From Omnitrophica WOR_2 bacterium RIFCSPHIGHO2_02_FULL_67_20 (GTDB taxonomy: Bacteria > Omnitrophota > Gorgyraeia > Aquiviventales > Aquiviventaceae), in assembly GCA_001805695.1 (NCBI GenBank), contig MHGT01000007.1, forward strand, positions 19,001 to 51,068: a stretch of 32,068 bases of DNA. The letters run 5' to 3'. Positions 25,543 to 32,028 of this stretch are shown here, one piece after another (within the stretch, counting starts at the first letter, position 1; every line of letters starts with the position of its first letter). The translations under genes and the position numbers were made by a program. The notes under the pieces are model-generated. The model searched no databases. It was not told the DNA's origin and worked only from the letters and a program-made list of their open reading frames with translations.

Positions 25543-26316
25543 ATGGCGCCGCCTCTGCATTTCACTGAGCAGGGCACTGGAACCGCGCTGCTGCTCCTGC
25601 ACGCGTTCCCGCTGTCGCACGCGATGTGGAGCGGGGAGCTCGCGCGCTTTGCGACGATGCGGCGCGTGATCACGCCTGATTTGCCGGGGTTCGGCCGCTC
25701 GCCGCGGCTCACCACACCGTCCATTCCCGCCATGGCCCGGGCGGTGGCCGCGCTGCTGGATGGGCTGGGCATCCGCGAGCCGGTGATGCTGGGCGGCCTC
25801 TCCATGGGCGGCTACGTCGCGCTCGAGTTCTTCCGGCAGTTTCCCGATCGGGTGAAGGCGCTGGGGCTCTTCTCCACGCGGGCCGCGCCAGACTCGCCGG
25901 AGCAGCGCGCGGGGCGCCTGCAGTTGGCCGGCCAGCTCGCGCGGGACGGCATCGAGGCACTGATGCAGACCGCCGTTCCGAAATTACTGGGGCCAACAAC
26001 GAGGGCCCGCCGGCCCGCGGTGGCGGAGCAGGTCGAGCGGGCCGCCCGGGCGGCGAGCGTGGACGGTGTTGCCGATGCGCTGCGCGCCATGGCCGCGCGC
26101 GCGGATTCGCGGCCCCTGCTCGCCGCCATTGGGTGTCCGACGCTGGTCGTGGCCGGCGGCGAGGACCGAGTGATTCCCGTTGCTGAGAGCGAAGCGATGG
26201 CCAAGGCGATTCCCGGTGCTCAGCTCGCAGTGATCCCGGAGGCCGGCCATGTGGTCAACCTCGAGCAGCCGGATGCGTTTCAGGGCATTGTGGAAGCCTG
26301 GATCCGTCACAATTGA
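25543..26316 (+). CDS. Alpha/beta-fold hydrolase
   Basis: A 257-residue cytosolic serine hydrolase. The oxyanion-hole strand reads LLLLHAFPLSHAMW. The nucleophile elbow is GGLSMGGYVAL (Ser near residue 88). The acid is probably Asp in VVAGGEDRVIP, and the catalytic His is in PEAGHVVNLEQP near the C-terminus. The helical cap lies between residues 115 and 190. The ATG at 25543 is favoured, with GAGAAG upstream; TTG 25537 is an in-frame alternative. It resembles 3-oxoadipate enol-lactonase/BioH-like members, but those names would be over-precise. It follows the methyltransferase by 11 bases. Confidence 0.88.
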   Translation: MAPPLHFTEQGTGTALLLLHAFPLSHAMWSGELARFATMRRVITPDLPGFGRSPRLTTPSIPAMARAVAALLDGLGIREPVMLGGLSMGGYVALEFFRQFPDRVKALGLFSTRAAPDSPEQRAGRLQLAGQLARDGIEALMQTAVPKLLGPTTRARRPAVAEQVERAARAASVDGVADALRAMAARADSRPLLAAIGCPTLVVAGGEDRVIPVAESEAMAKAIPGAQLAVIPEAGHVVNLEQPDAFQGIVEAWIRHN

Positions 26317-26323
26317 AAGGAAA

Positions 26324-26351
26324 GGTGCCAGCTACCGCGGTGCCTGGCACC
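26324..26351. terminator. Hairpin GGTGCCAG / CTGGCACC, possible terminator or repeat
   Basis: Perfect 8-bp arms around a 12-base loop that itself contains CCGCGG lie seven bases after the hydrolase stop. There is no U-tract. It may be a dispersed palindromic repeat serving as transcript end. It marks the change from GC-rich operons to the patchy region on the right. Confidence 0.45.
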
Positions 26352-26390
26352 GGGCTGAAGAAGATAAACGGCTGTGGCGAATAAGACCTC

Positions 26391-26419
26391 TTGCCAAGTG
26401 ATAACAGATATGTTATCAT
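26391..26419 (+). promoter_or_regulatory. Promoter and operator of the toxin-antitoxin locus
   Basis: TTGCCA (26391-26396) and TATCAT (26414-26419) are 17 bases apart. A perfect palindrome, TGATAACA-GATA-TGTTATCA (26399-26418), fills the spacer and covers the -10. This is the layout expected for autorepression by an antitoxin. Confidence 0.7.
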
Positions 26420-26437
26420 TCTATCGGAGTCAGATCA

Positions 26438-26570
26438 GTGCTGGAAGTCCTGTACTACCCTGAAGGGAGCCGCGTGGCTGGTTCACAGCGTTGAGAAGAA
26501 GAGCGCGAAAACGCCAAGGGATGATCTTGAGCTCGCAAGAAGGAGGCTAAAGGAGGTGACGGCTCGATGA
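26438..26570 (+). pseudogene. HigB/RelE-type toxin (phage Gp49-like) with its centre deleted
   Basis: GTG 26438, with GGAG eight bases upstream, opens LEVLYYPEGSRVAG, the usual start of Gp49-like HigB toxins. That frame stops at once. In another frame, beginning near 26469, the sequence AAWLVHSVEKKSAKTPRDDLELARRRLKEV matches the C-terminus of the same family and ends in the TGA that overlaps the antitoxin start (ATGA). A full toxin is about 100-120 residues; only about 10 N-terminal and 33 C-terminal ones remain. The simplest reading is one internal deletion of roughly 200 bp with a frameshift. The toxin should be inactive, although promoter, operator and antitoxin are intact. Confidence 0.72.
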
Positions 26571-26869
26571 GAGGCTTCGACAAGCACTTGCATGAACTAC
26601 TGGAAGCGCACCCGGAAGCGGCATTGGAGCACGCCAAGCTGTTCGCCGAGCTTCCGCTGCCGACGCAGCTGGCCATCATGCGCCGCCGAAGGAAGCTGTC
26701 TCAACGCGCCTTGGCAAGAAAGCTGAGGGTGCGTCAGCCTCATGTGGCTCGGACCGAAAGCGTCCGTCACGACCCACGCATCTCCTCGGTTGTCCGGGCC
26801 GCTAAAGCGGTTCGCTGCCATGTTCTGCTCGTACCGGATGAAGAGCTAAAACGGATCGCGGTGGCGTAA
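26567..26869 (+). CDS. XRE/HigA-like helix-turn-helix antitoxin
   Basis: A 100-residue DNA-binding protein. A helix-turn-helix of the XRE type spans about residues 37-80 (LAIMRRRRKLSQRALARKL, then RQPHVARTES). The first 35 residues (HLHELLEAHPEAALEHAKLFAEL) would be the toxin-facing or dimer part. The start has an ideal Shine-Dalgarno, AAGGAGGTGA, seven bases upstream, and overlaps the toxin stop. The palindrome in the promoter is its likely operator. With the toxin broken it may survive as a solitary repressor or as protection against a related toxin. Confidence 0.85.
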   Translation: MRGFDKHLHELLEAHPEAALEHAKLFAELPLPTQLAIMRRRRKLSQRALARKLRVRQPHVARTESVRHDPRISSVVRAAKAVRCHVLLVPDEELKRIAVA

Positions 26870-26885
26870 CAGTCAGGCGTTATTC

Positions 26886-26917
26886 ACGGCCCGTCGGATG
26901 ACCGGCGGGCCGTTTTT
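26886..26917 (+). terminator. Rho-independent terminator of the antitoxin transcript
   Basis: ACGGCCCGTCGG and CCGGCGGGCCGT form a 12-bp stem (one G-T pair) with loop ATGA, followed by TTTTT. It lies 17 bases after the antitoxin stop. It is the clearest intrinsic terminator in the window. Confidence 0.88.
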
Positions 26918-27133
26918 GTGTCCGTGAGAAGCAGGTAGGAGTAAAATAAACTGGTTACTTGTGCCCGGCGCAAGATGGCGCTGAAGCTGCTGAAGGAACT
27001 GAATGGGTATGAATAAGTGTTTCAGCGCGAGCAGGAAATGGTAATGTGGCATCGGAAGTTCCCTGGAATTCCTTGATCATTCCTAAGGTGGTGCCGGATA
27101 AGCAGTGGTCCGTGACGACCCGAGAGCAGTCTG
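26918..27133. other. Short gap with a possible gene remnant
   Basis: A short reading frame at about 26963-27016 ends in ARRKMALKLLKELNGYE and stop. It looks like the tail of a decayed gene, but I cannot name the family. No promoter is convincing, and nothing else is seen here. Confidence 0.25.
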
Positions 27134-27757
27134 ATGAGCAACCAAAGAGCCAATAGCGGAGAGCATGATGCTTGGAGAGTGCTCTTGCCGGTCATCATTG
27201 GTGGAGTGCTCGCAACAGTTGGCGGCATCGTAAGCCAGTATTGTGCGTCGCAGTTTCAATTCTCGACTGAAGCTCGCATCGAGAAGATTCAGGAACAGCG
27301 CCAGGTCTTTGCGCGGCTCATGGGGCGGAAGTTTGCCACCAAGCAACTGCATGTCTCTCGTTACGAGGCGCTCGTCTTTTCTGATTATCACGAGGCGCGT
27401 TGGAAGCGCGCTGGCTCGCCGAACGATTCTCTCGACCTGCAAGAGGCACAGCGCTGGATGCACCGTAGCGAGGATCTTGTTTTCGAGATCGTAAGGAACA
27501 ACCAAATCCTCTTTGAAGACATCGGAGTCGCCCGTGCGCTGTTCCCCAATACGCCGCGCCTTCGCGAATTGGTGGATCGGATTTACAGCTTCAAGGCCCT
27601 GAAAATGTCACAACCTCCAGATGATGCTTCGTTGGAGGAGTTGGTCCAGTGGAAGGACGAGTCTGTTCGGCAGCTACAGTCGGTGGTTGATCGCGAATAC
27701 GGAGAACCAATCGATGAGCTTCTGGTCTACCTCTCGCAGCAGCTTCCGATGGATTGA
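27134..27757 (+). CDS. Hypothetical protein with one N-terminal membrane helix
   Basis: A 207-residue protein I do not recognise. One strongly hydrophobic helix lies near residues 14-36 (AWRVLLPVIIGGVLATVGGI). A mostly alpha-helical, charged domain follows (for example FSTEARIEKIQEQRQVFARLMGRK and LEELVQWKDESVRQLQSVVD). A membrane-anchored protein with a cytosolic helical domain is likely. Codon choice is less GC-biased than in the genes left of 26 kb, which suggests acquisition. The ribosome-binding site is weak (GAGAGCAG). No catalytic motif is seen. Confidence 0.7.
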   Translation: MSNQRANSGEHDAWRVLLPVIIGGVLATVGGIVSQYCASQFQFSTEARIEKIQEQRQVFARLMGRKFATKQLHVSRYEALVFSDYHEARWKRAGSPNDSLDLQEAQRWMHRSEDLVFEIVRNNQILFEDIGVARALFPNTPRLRELVDRIYSFKALKMSQPPDDASLEELVQWKDESVRQLQSVVDREYGEPIDELLVYLSQQLPMD

Positions 27758-27920
27758 GTTCGGTGGCGGAGCTCTCGAAAGATTTGCCTAACCGAGGTAT
27801 ACACCCGGAACGGAATTCCGGTGACACAATACTATTTCCGAAATGAATAAGCCTCTCGCGGTCGTTACGTACGGATGTTCCCTCGACTTGCTCTGCGGCC
27901 GCTTCGCGGCCGTCAAATAA

Positions 27921-28076
27921 AATGTGGATGAGGGGTCCGGTTGTTCCCTCGTCGCGGATCTCGGCCGTCGGCCTCGACCGCTCCTCAGTTTGGGAGGAAC
28001 ACCTTAGTAATATGTGGATGTGGGGTCCGGTTGTTGCCTCGTCGGAGATCTCCGCCTTCGGCGTCGACTCCTCCTC
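27921..28076. repeat. Two-copy tandem repeat, 90-bp period
   Basis: A 66-base unit starting ATGTGGATG(A/T)GGGGTCCGG occurs at 27921-27986 and again at 28011-28076, with about 10 mismatches (roughly 85% identity by eye). Both copies are open in several frames on both strands. Differences are spread over all codon positions, so coding is not supported. Confidence 0.75.
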
Positions 28077-28080
28077 GGCA

Positions 28081-28150
28081 TCAACCATAGGTCTGGAGTG
28101 AGGATGGTCCTCAGATGAGTAAGAGCATTTTTCTCCAGACCTATGGTTGA
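28081..28150. repeat. Perfect 18-bp inverted repeat with nested hairpin
   Basis: TCAACCATAGGTCTGGAG (28081-28098) and its exact complement CTCCAGACCTATGGTTGA (28133-28150) flank 34 bases. Inside these lies TGAGGA-TGG-TCCTCA (28099-28113). The right arm continues as CCTATGGTTGACCATA, itself a small dyad. A near copy, CCTATGGGTGACCATAG, occurs at 31889-31905. The element looks like a mobile-element end or a recombination site. Confidence 0.72.
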
Positions 28151-28279
28151 CCATATGTGTCTAAAAGGGGGATTCCTGATAGGGAGATTTGGTGGAGGAG
28201 ACCAAGAAGGCTTGGTAGCGCTTCCTTAGTGCTTCAGACGGTGGCTGAGGGGTTGCAGGTGGCGCTGGCCTCGACGTAA
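28143..28279 (+). pseudogene. Probable decayed copy of the 44-residue ORF found at 31892
   Basis: It opens with ATGGTTGACCATA, nearly identical to the start of the ORF at 31892 (ATGGGTGACCATA). In another frame it ends VLQTVAEGLQVALAST-stop, which parallels VFEALADGFRLVLAG of the intact ORF at codon level (GTG, GGG, CTG and GCN shared in register). Overall length is 137 versus 135 bases, so it is frameshifted. The middle does not align convincingly. Confidence 0.35.
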
Positions 28280-28294
28280 CCAGGGAGCCGTAAA

Positions 28295-28675
28295 ATGGTG
28301 GTCAACGAGGCGTTCGGCTGGTTGTGGATTGTGCTGGGTTTCGCTTCAGGAACGCTCCTGGGGCTGAAGTTCCAGAGCGAAAGCTGGCTGGGAGGCTACG
28401 GTTCTCACAGACGGCGACTGATTCGCCTGGGCCACATTTCCTTCCTGGGACTTGGATTTTTGAACATCCTGTTCGCACATAGTCTTCCGCAACTTCGCCT
28501 GAGCCAGGCATGGTTATCGCTGGCTTCGTGGAGTTTGATGCTCGGAGGTGTGACCATGCCAGTGTGCTGTGGCTTGATGGCATGGCGGAAGAATCTGCAA
28601 CCAATTTTCGCCATCCCAGTCGTTGCCCTTCTCATCGGTGCGTTCCTGGTGCTGATCGGTATGGTGCAGCCATGA
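28295..28675 (+). CDS. Small four-helix membrane protein upstream of radical SAM gene
   Basis: 126 residues, predicted helices near 5-25, 46-65, 74-95 and 102-122. Notable stretches are HRRRLIRLGHISFLGLGFLN and MLGGVTMPVCCGLMAW. His and Cys in or near membrane segments could bind a cofactor. I do not recognise a named family. AGGGAG seven bases before the ATG sets the start. Its stop overlaps the radical SAM start (ATGA), so the two are probably co-translated. Confidence 0.78.
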   Translation: MVVNEAFGWLWIVLGFASGTLLGLKFQSESWLGGYGSHRRRLIRLGHISFLGLGFLNILFAHSLPQLRLSQAWLSLASWSLMLGGVTMPVCCGLMAWRKNLQPIFAIPVVALLIGAFLVLIGMVQP

Positions 28676-30063
28676 AAGTCGGCTTCATCGCCATGAGTGG
28701 TGTGCGAGCGTACAACGAGGAACTCACGCGAATTGGGCTGACGCTTCCTGGTTTTGTCGAACGCAGCCAGGTCATTGCTTCATTGCCGAGCCTTTCACTT
28801 CTGACATTGGCGGCGATGACTCCACCGCCAATCGAGGTTGAGTATCGTGAGATCAAAGATTTGCGAAACACACCACCCCTTCCTACCGATTACGATCTGG
28901 TCGCCATCTCGTCCTTCTCTGCCCAAATCTACGAAGCCTACCAAGTCGCCGATGAGTATCGCAGACAGGGAATCCCTGTGGTTCTTGGCGGGCTTCATGT
29001 CAGCGTATTACCTGAAGAAGCGAAAACACATTGTACAAGTGTGGTAGTTGGCGAAGGTGAAATATCATGGGGGAAGGTTGTTGCCGATTTCGTTGCAGGG
29101 AAGCTCCAAGACTATTACACCCCTGCTGGGGAGTCGTACAACTTGGCAGACGCTCCGATTCCCCGTTACGAATTGCTAGACATCGAGCAATACAACCGGC
29201 TGACAGTCCAAACCAGTAGAGGCTGTCCTCACCGCTGCGATTTCTGCGCTAGTTCCATTCTGTTGACCCCCAAGTACAAGGTCAAACCTGTTGAACAGGT
29301 CATCGCCGAGATTCGAAGGATCAAGGCGATCTGGAAGCATCCATTCATCGAGTTCGCTGACGACAACAGCTTTGTAATTCGAGAGTATTACAAACGCCTG
29401 CTGCGTGCGCTCAAAGATGAAGGGCTTCGTTGGTTTACGGAAGCAGACATCTCCGTTGCCGAGGATGAGGGGTTGCTGCATCTGATGCGTGAAAGCGGCT
29501 GTCGGCAGGTGCTCATCGGCTTGGAAAGTCCCACACCGCAGGGCTTGGATGGCGTCGAGCAGCGGCGAAACTGGAAACTGAAGAAACTGCCGGACTACGA
29601 GTCAGCGATTCGTACCATTCAAGGGCATGGGATCACTGTGGATGGATGCTTCATCTTGGGACTGGATGGAGATGGTGAAGACATCTTTGATCGCGTCTAC
29701 GAGTTTGTCGAGAATACAGGATTGTATGAAGTGCAACTGACCGTACTGACGCCATTTCCTGGCACGCCGCTCTATCACCGCCTGAGACAGGAAGGGCGTT
29801 TACTCGAAGATCGAGCCTGGCACAAATGCACGCTCTTTGATGTGAATTACGTGCCCAAGCAGATGTCGGTTGAAAGGTTGGAACGTGGATTGGTGGAGCT
29901 ATCAAGAAGGATTTACGATAGTGCGTTTATTCGTGATCGAAGGAGACGCTTTTTCAAGACGCTGCGGAGAAGTGGAGTGGAGTGGTTGCAAAAAATGGAG
30001 GAGGGATGGGGCGATGAGTATCGGGACGATCAAGAAGCTGTTTGTGATCGCCGCGCTGTATGA
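28672..30063 (+). CDS. B12-binding radical SAM protein
   Basis: A 463-residue cytosolic or membrane-peripheral enzyme. The N-terminal part (about 1-150) is a cobalamin-binding-type Rossmann domain (DYDLVAISSFSAQIYEAY, VVLGGLHVSVLPEEA). The radical SAM core follows, with the [4Fe-4S] motif Cys185-x3-Cys189-x2-Cys192 in SRGCPHRCDFCASS. Further typical segments are FIEFADDNSF, CRQVLIGLESP, VDGCFILGLDGDGEDIF and TPFPGTPLYHRL. This layout is shared by the HpnJ/HpnR/BchE-like group that methylates, cyclises or rearranges unactivated carbon; the substrate here is unknown. The ATG at 28672 is supported by overlap with the upstream gene. The 3' end overlaps the next small membrane gene by 50 bases. 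Confidence 0.9.
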   Translation: MKVGFIAMSGVRAYNEELTRIGLTLPGFVERSQVIASLPSLSLLTLAAMTPPPIEVEYREIKDLRNTPPLPTDYDLVAISSFSAQIYEAYQVADEYRRQGIPVVLGGLHVSVLPEEAKTHCTSVVVGEGEISWGKVVADFVAGKLQDYYTPAGESYNLADAPIPRYELLDIEQYNRLTVQTSRGCPHRCDFCASSILLTPKYKVKPVEQVIAEIRRIKAIWKHPFIEFADDNSFVIREYYKRLLRALKDEGLRWFTEADISVAEDEGLLHLMRESGCRQVLIGLESPTPQGLDGVEQRRNWKLKKLPDYESAIRTIQGHGITVDGCFILGLDGDGEDIFDRVYEFVENTGLYEVQLTVLTPFPGTPLYHRLRQEGRLLEDRAWHKCTLFDVNYVPKQMSVERLERGLVELSRRIYDSAFIRDRRRRFFKTLRRSGVEWLQKMEEGWGDEYRDDQEAVCDRRAV

Positions 30064-30394
30064 TTTTGTTCTGGGTGTAGTCTTTTTGGTGGCTTGGAAG
30101 CAGGTCTACAACTATTTCGGGGTGACGCTCCCGAACCACGATGGCTACGTGCAATTTGGGGCGGCACTGGTGGCAATCTTCGGGGTTGGGTTTTGGCTTG
30201 TGGCGCAGAACCCTGAGCGCAACCGTGACATCATCAAAATGGGTGTCCTGTTGAAAATCGCATATTCGGGCGTAGTGCTTGGACACCACTTCTTCGGGAT
30301 GGTTCCAGGCGTGTGGGTTCCGTTTGCCTGGTGCGATCTTGTTTTTCTAGCGTTATTCGTAGCGGCACTGCGTGCCCTGCCATCAAGGGCGTAG
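30014..30394 (+). CDS. Small four-helix membrane protein downstream of radical SAM gene
   Basis: 126 residues, with helices near 8-28, 44-64, 75-95 and 100-120. Recognisable stretches are LYDFVLGVVFLVAWKQVYNYF and YVQFGAALVAIFGVGFWLVAQNP, followed by GVLLKIAYSGVVLGHHFFG. The start ATG 30014 follows GAGGAGGGATGGGG, a good ribosome-binding site, and lies 50 bases inside the radical SAM gene. It has the same length as the other membrane protein of this cluster but no obvious similarity. It resembles short membrane proteins often left unnamed beside radical SAM genes; no function can be assigned. Confidence 0.8.
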   Translation: MSIGTIKKLFVIAALYDFVLGVVFLVAWKQVYNYFGVTLPNHDGYVQFGAALVAIFGVGFWLVAQNPERNRDIIKMGVLLKIAYSGVVLGHHFFGMVPGVWVPFAWCDLVFLALFVAALRALPSRA

Positions 30395-30443
30395 GATAGC
30401 AGAGACTTCTTGCGTGACATAATTGCCCGCTGATCATATGAAT

Positions 30444-30650
30444 ATGACGAAATCCATACATTTAATCACTTACGGCTGTCAGATGAATGAAAGAGATTCC
30501 GAGGAGGTGCTCGGGATGCTGACGGCGCAGGGCTACGAGATCGCCGGGCAGCCGGAAGACGCGGACGTCATCCTCCTGAACACCTGCTCGGTACGAGCCC
30601 ATGCCGAGGAGCGGGCGTTTGGGAAGCTTTCGGGTAGAGAATATTGTTGA
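30444..30650 (+). pseudogene. miaB: miaB, truncated after about 60 codons
   Basis: The tRNA-2-methylthio-N6-isopentenyladenosine methylthiotransferase normally has about 440 residues: UPF0004, radical SAM and TRAM domains. Here only the start is present (HLITYGCQMNERDSEEVLGM, then EDADVILLNTCSVRAHAEERAF). It includes the first two cluster-binding cysteines (GCQMN, NTCSVR). After FGKLSG the homology stops and the frame ends REYC-stop. The break coincides with the AT-rich promoter of the DUF4143 gene, so insertion or recombination at about 30,630 is likely. ATG 30438 is an alternative start. No ribosome-binding site is visible. Confidence 0.82.
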
Positions 30651-30677
30651 CATACAATCCATTTTCGTAGAATATTG
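30638..30677 (+). promoter_or_regulatory. Promoter and direct repeats before the DUF4143 gene
   Basis: AGAATATTG occurs at 30638-30646 and 30669-30677, 31 bases (about three helical turns) apart. TTGACA (30647-30652) and TAGAAT (30668-30673) could be -35/-10 boxes with a short 15-base spacer. Transcription would start within a few bases of the ATG at 30683, implying a leaderless message. The repeats may be operator sites. Confidence 0.5.
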
Positions 30678-30682
30678 ACAGT

Positions 30683-31867
30683 ATGGAATACATCACTAGA
30701 CTGCTGGAACAGAAAATCCGACGGGCCCTCCATCGCAATAGAAGCATCCTGCTCTTCGGGGCCCGGCAGACCGGCAAGACCACGCTGATCAGCCGCTTTC
30801 ACGCGGATCTGGTCATCACCCTCGTGAGGCCGGACATCCGTCAGCGGTATGAAAAGTCACCACAGCTACTGGCCGGTGAGGTGGAGGCGCTCGCCCCCAC
30901 AGCCGCGAACACACGTCCGCTGGTCGTTGTCGATGAAGTGCAAAAAGTGCCAACGTTGTTGGATGTGGTGCAGGACCTCATTGACCGGGGCCGCGCCAAT
31001 TTTGTGCTGACGGGGTCCAGCGCTCGAAAACTTCGCCGCGGCGCCGTCGTCAATCTCCTGCCGGGGCGCGTGGCCACGTTCAGGTTAGATCCGTTCAGTT
31101 TGCGGGAAGTGCCCGCACAGGACGTGCATGAGCGCCTGCTGTACGGGTCGTTGCCCGGCATGCTGGCGGTGCCGGATCGTGCAGATCGAGAAACCGATTT
31201 GGAATCGTATGTGACGACGTATCTGGAAGAAGAGGTGCGGGCAGAGGCGCTTGTGCGGAATGTGGGCGATTTTGCCAGGTTTCTTGAGCTGGCCGCATCC
31301 GAATCCGGCAACATCGTCAACTTGAGAAAATTGTCTCAGGAGATCGGCGTGTCCCATACGACGATCGGGGCCTACTACCAAATTCTCGAAGACTGCCTGA
31401 TCGCCGAGCGGATTGAGCCCGTGACCCACAGCAAGACGAGGAAGAAACTGACCAAATCCGAAAAATACCTGTTCTTTGATTTGGGGGTCCGGCGTCTGGC
31501 AGCCCGAGAAGGCACGAAACTGCCGCGCGATACCTTCGGGCGGCTGTTTGAGCAATTCGTTGGTCTGGAACTGGTTCGGTGCGCCCATGCTGCGCACCGA
31601 ACCCTCGCCATCCGCTTTTGGCGTGATCCGGACGGCCCGGAAGTGGATTGGGTCATCGACGATGAGGGGGCCTATGCCCCCGTGGAAGTGAAATGGACGG
31701 ACCATCCTCGATCCGGCGACATCCGCCATCTGGAAGTGTTCCTCGACGAATATCCCTCGGCCAGGGCCGGGTACATCGTGTGTCACGTGCCGCGTAAAAC
31801 CAAGCTGAGCCGCCGCGTCGTCGCGCTGCCCTGGCAAGCCATTGACGAGCTGATCCCTGCGTCATGA
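30683..31867 (+). CDS. AAA-type ATPase with C-terminal DUF4143 domain
   Basis: A 394-residue protein of the widespread ATPase/DUF4143 family found on mobile or variable loci. Walker A is GARQTGKT (26-33), Walker B is LVVVDEVQK (about 84), and a sensor-like segment LTGSSARKLRRG lies near 112. A helix-turn-helix-like section (LRKLSQEIGVSHTTIGAYYQ, about 213-232) precedes the DUF4143 part. Near the C-terminus GPEVDWVIDDEGAYAPVEVKW carries the E-x-D...E-V-K pattern of PD-(D/E)xK nuclease-like folds. The gene begins just beyond the break in miaB. Its biological role is unsettled; proposals include defence or partition-like functions. Confidence 0.9.
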   Translation: MEYITRLLEQKIRRALHRNRSILLFGARQTGKTTLISRFHADLVITLVRPDIRQRYEKSPQLLAGEVEALAPTAANTRPLVVVDEVQKVPTLLDVVQDLIDRGRANFVLTGSSARKLRRGAVVNLLPGRVATFRLDPFSLREVPAQDVHERLLYGSLPGMLAVPDRADRETDLESYVTTYLEEEVRAEALVRNVGDFARFLELAASESGNIVNLRKLSQEIGVSHTTIGAYYQILEDCLIAERIEPVTHSKTRKKLTKSEKYLFFDLGVRRLAAREGTKLPRDTFGRLFEQFVGLELVRCAHAAHRTLAIRFWRDPDGPEVDWVIDDEGAYAPVEVKWTDHPRSGDIRHLEVFLDEYPSARAGYIVCHVPRKTKLSRRVVALPWQAIDELIPAS

Positions 31868-31891
31868 CCCGCGCGATCTTTCTTCAAACCT

Positions 31892-32026
31892 ATGGGTGAC
31901 CATAGTGGTGCAATACCTGGACTCCCCGCACTATCCAGACAGGCTGTTGCGGAGGACGCCAACCAAGTGTTCGAGGCGCTGGCCGATGGGTTCCGCCTTG
32001 TGCTGGCAGGAATAGAGTTGAAGTGA
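31892..32026 (+). CDS. Small ORF, 44 residues, unknown function
   Basis: It reads MGDHSGAIPGLPALSRQAVA and ends with a helix rich in Ala and Leu (QVFEALADGFRLVLAGIELK). I do not recognise a family. Support for coding comes from a probable decayed relative at 28143-28279 with a near-identical start and a similar end. The ATG lies inside the dyad CTATGG-GTGA-CCATAG. No Shine-Dalgarno is seen. Another frame begins three bases after its stop. Confidence 0.45.
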   Translation: MGDHSGAIPGLPALSRQAVAEDANQVFEALADGFRLVLAGIELK

Positions 32027-32028
32027 TC

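Larger units (their letters stand above)
27758..28294. other. 537-bp gene-free stretch packed with repeats
   Basis: It contains a 7-bp hairpin CGGCCGC-TTC-GCGGCCG (27896-27912), a 90-bp-period tandem repeat, an 18-bp perfect inverted repeat and a probable decayed small ORF, each listed separately. AGGGAG (28282-28287) at the right end is the ribosome-binding site of the next gene. The first 130 bases hold nothing I can identify. Confidence 0.6.

Noticed and set aside
26324..26351. GGTGCCAG/CTGGCACC hairpin as an attachment site
   Set aside because: No second copy is found at the other side of the accessory region within this window, so an att role is unsupported.
27591..28154. 187-codon - strand frame with internal repeat as a gene
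   Set aside because: The repetition reflects the 90-bp DNA repeat, mismatches are not biased to third positions, and the frame overlaps the well-supported gene at 27134-27757.
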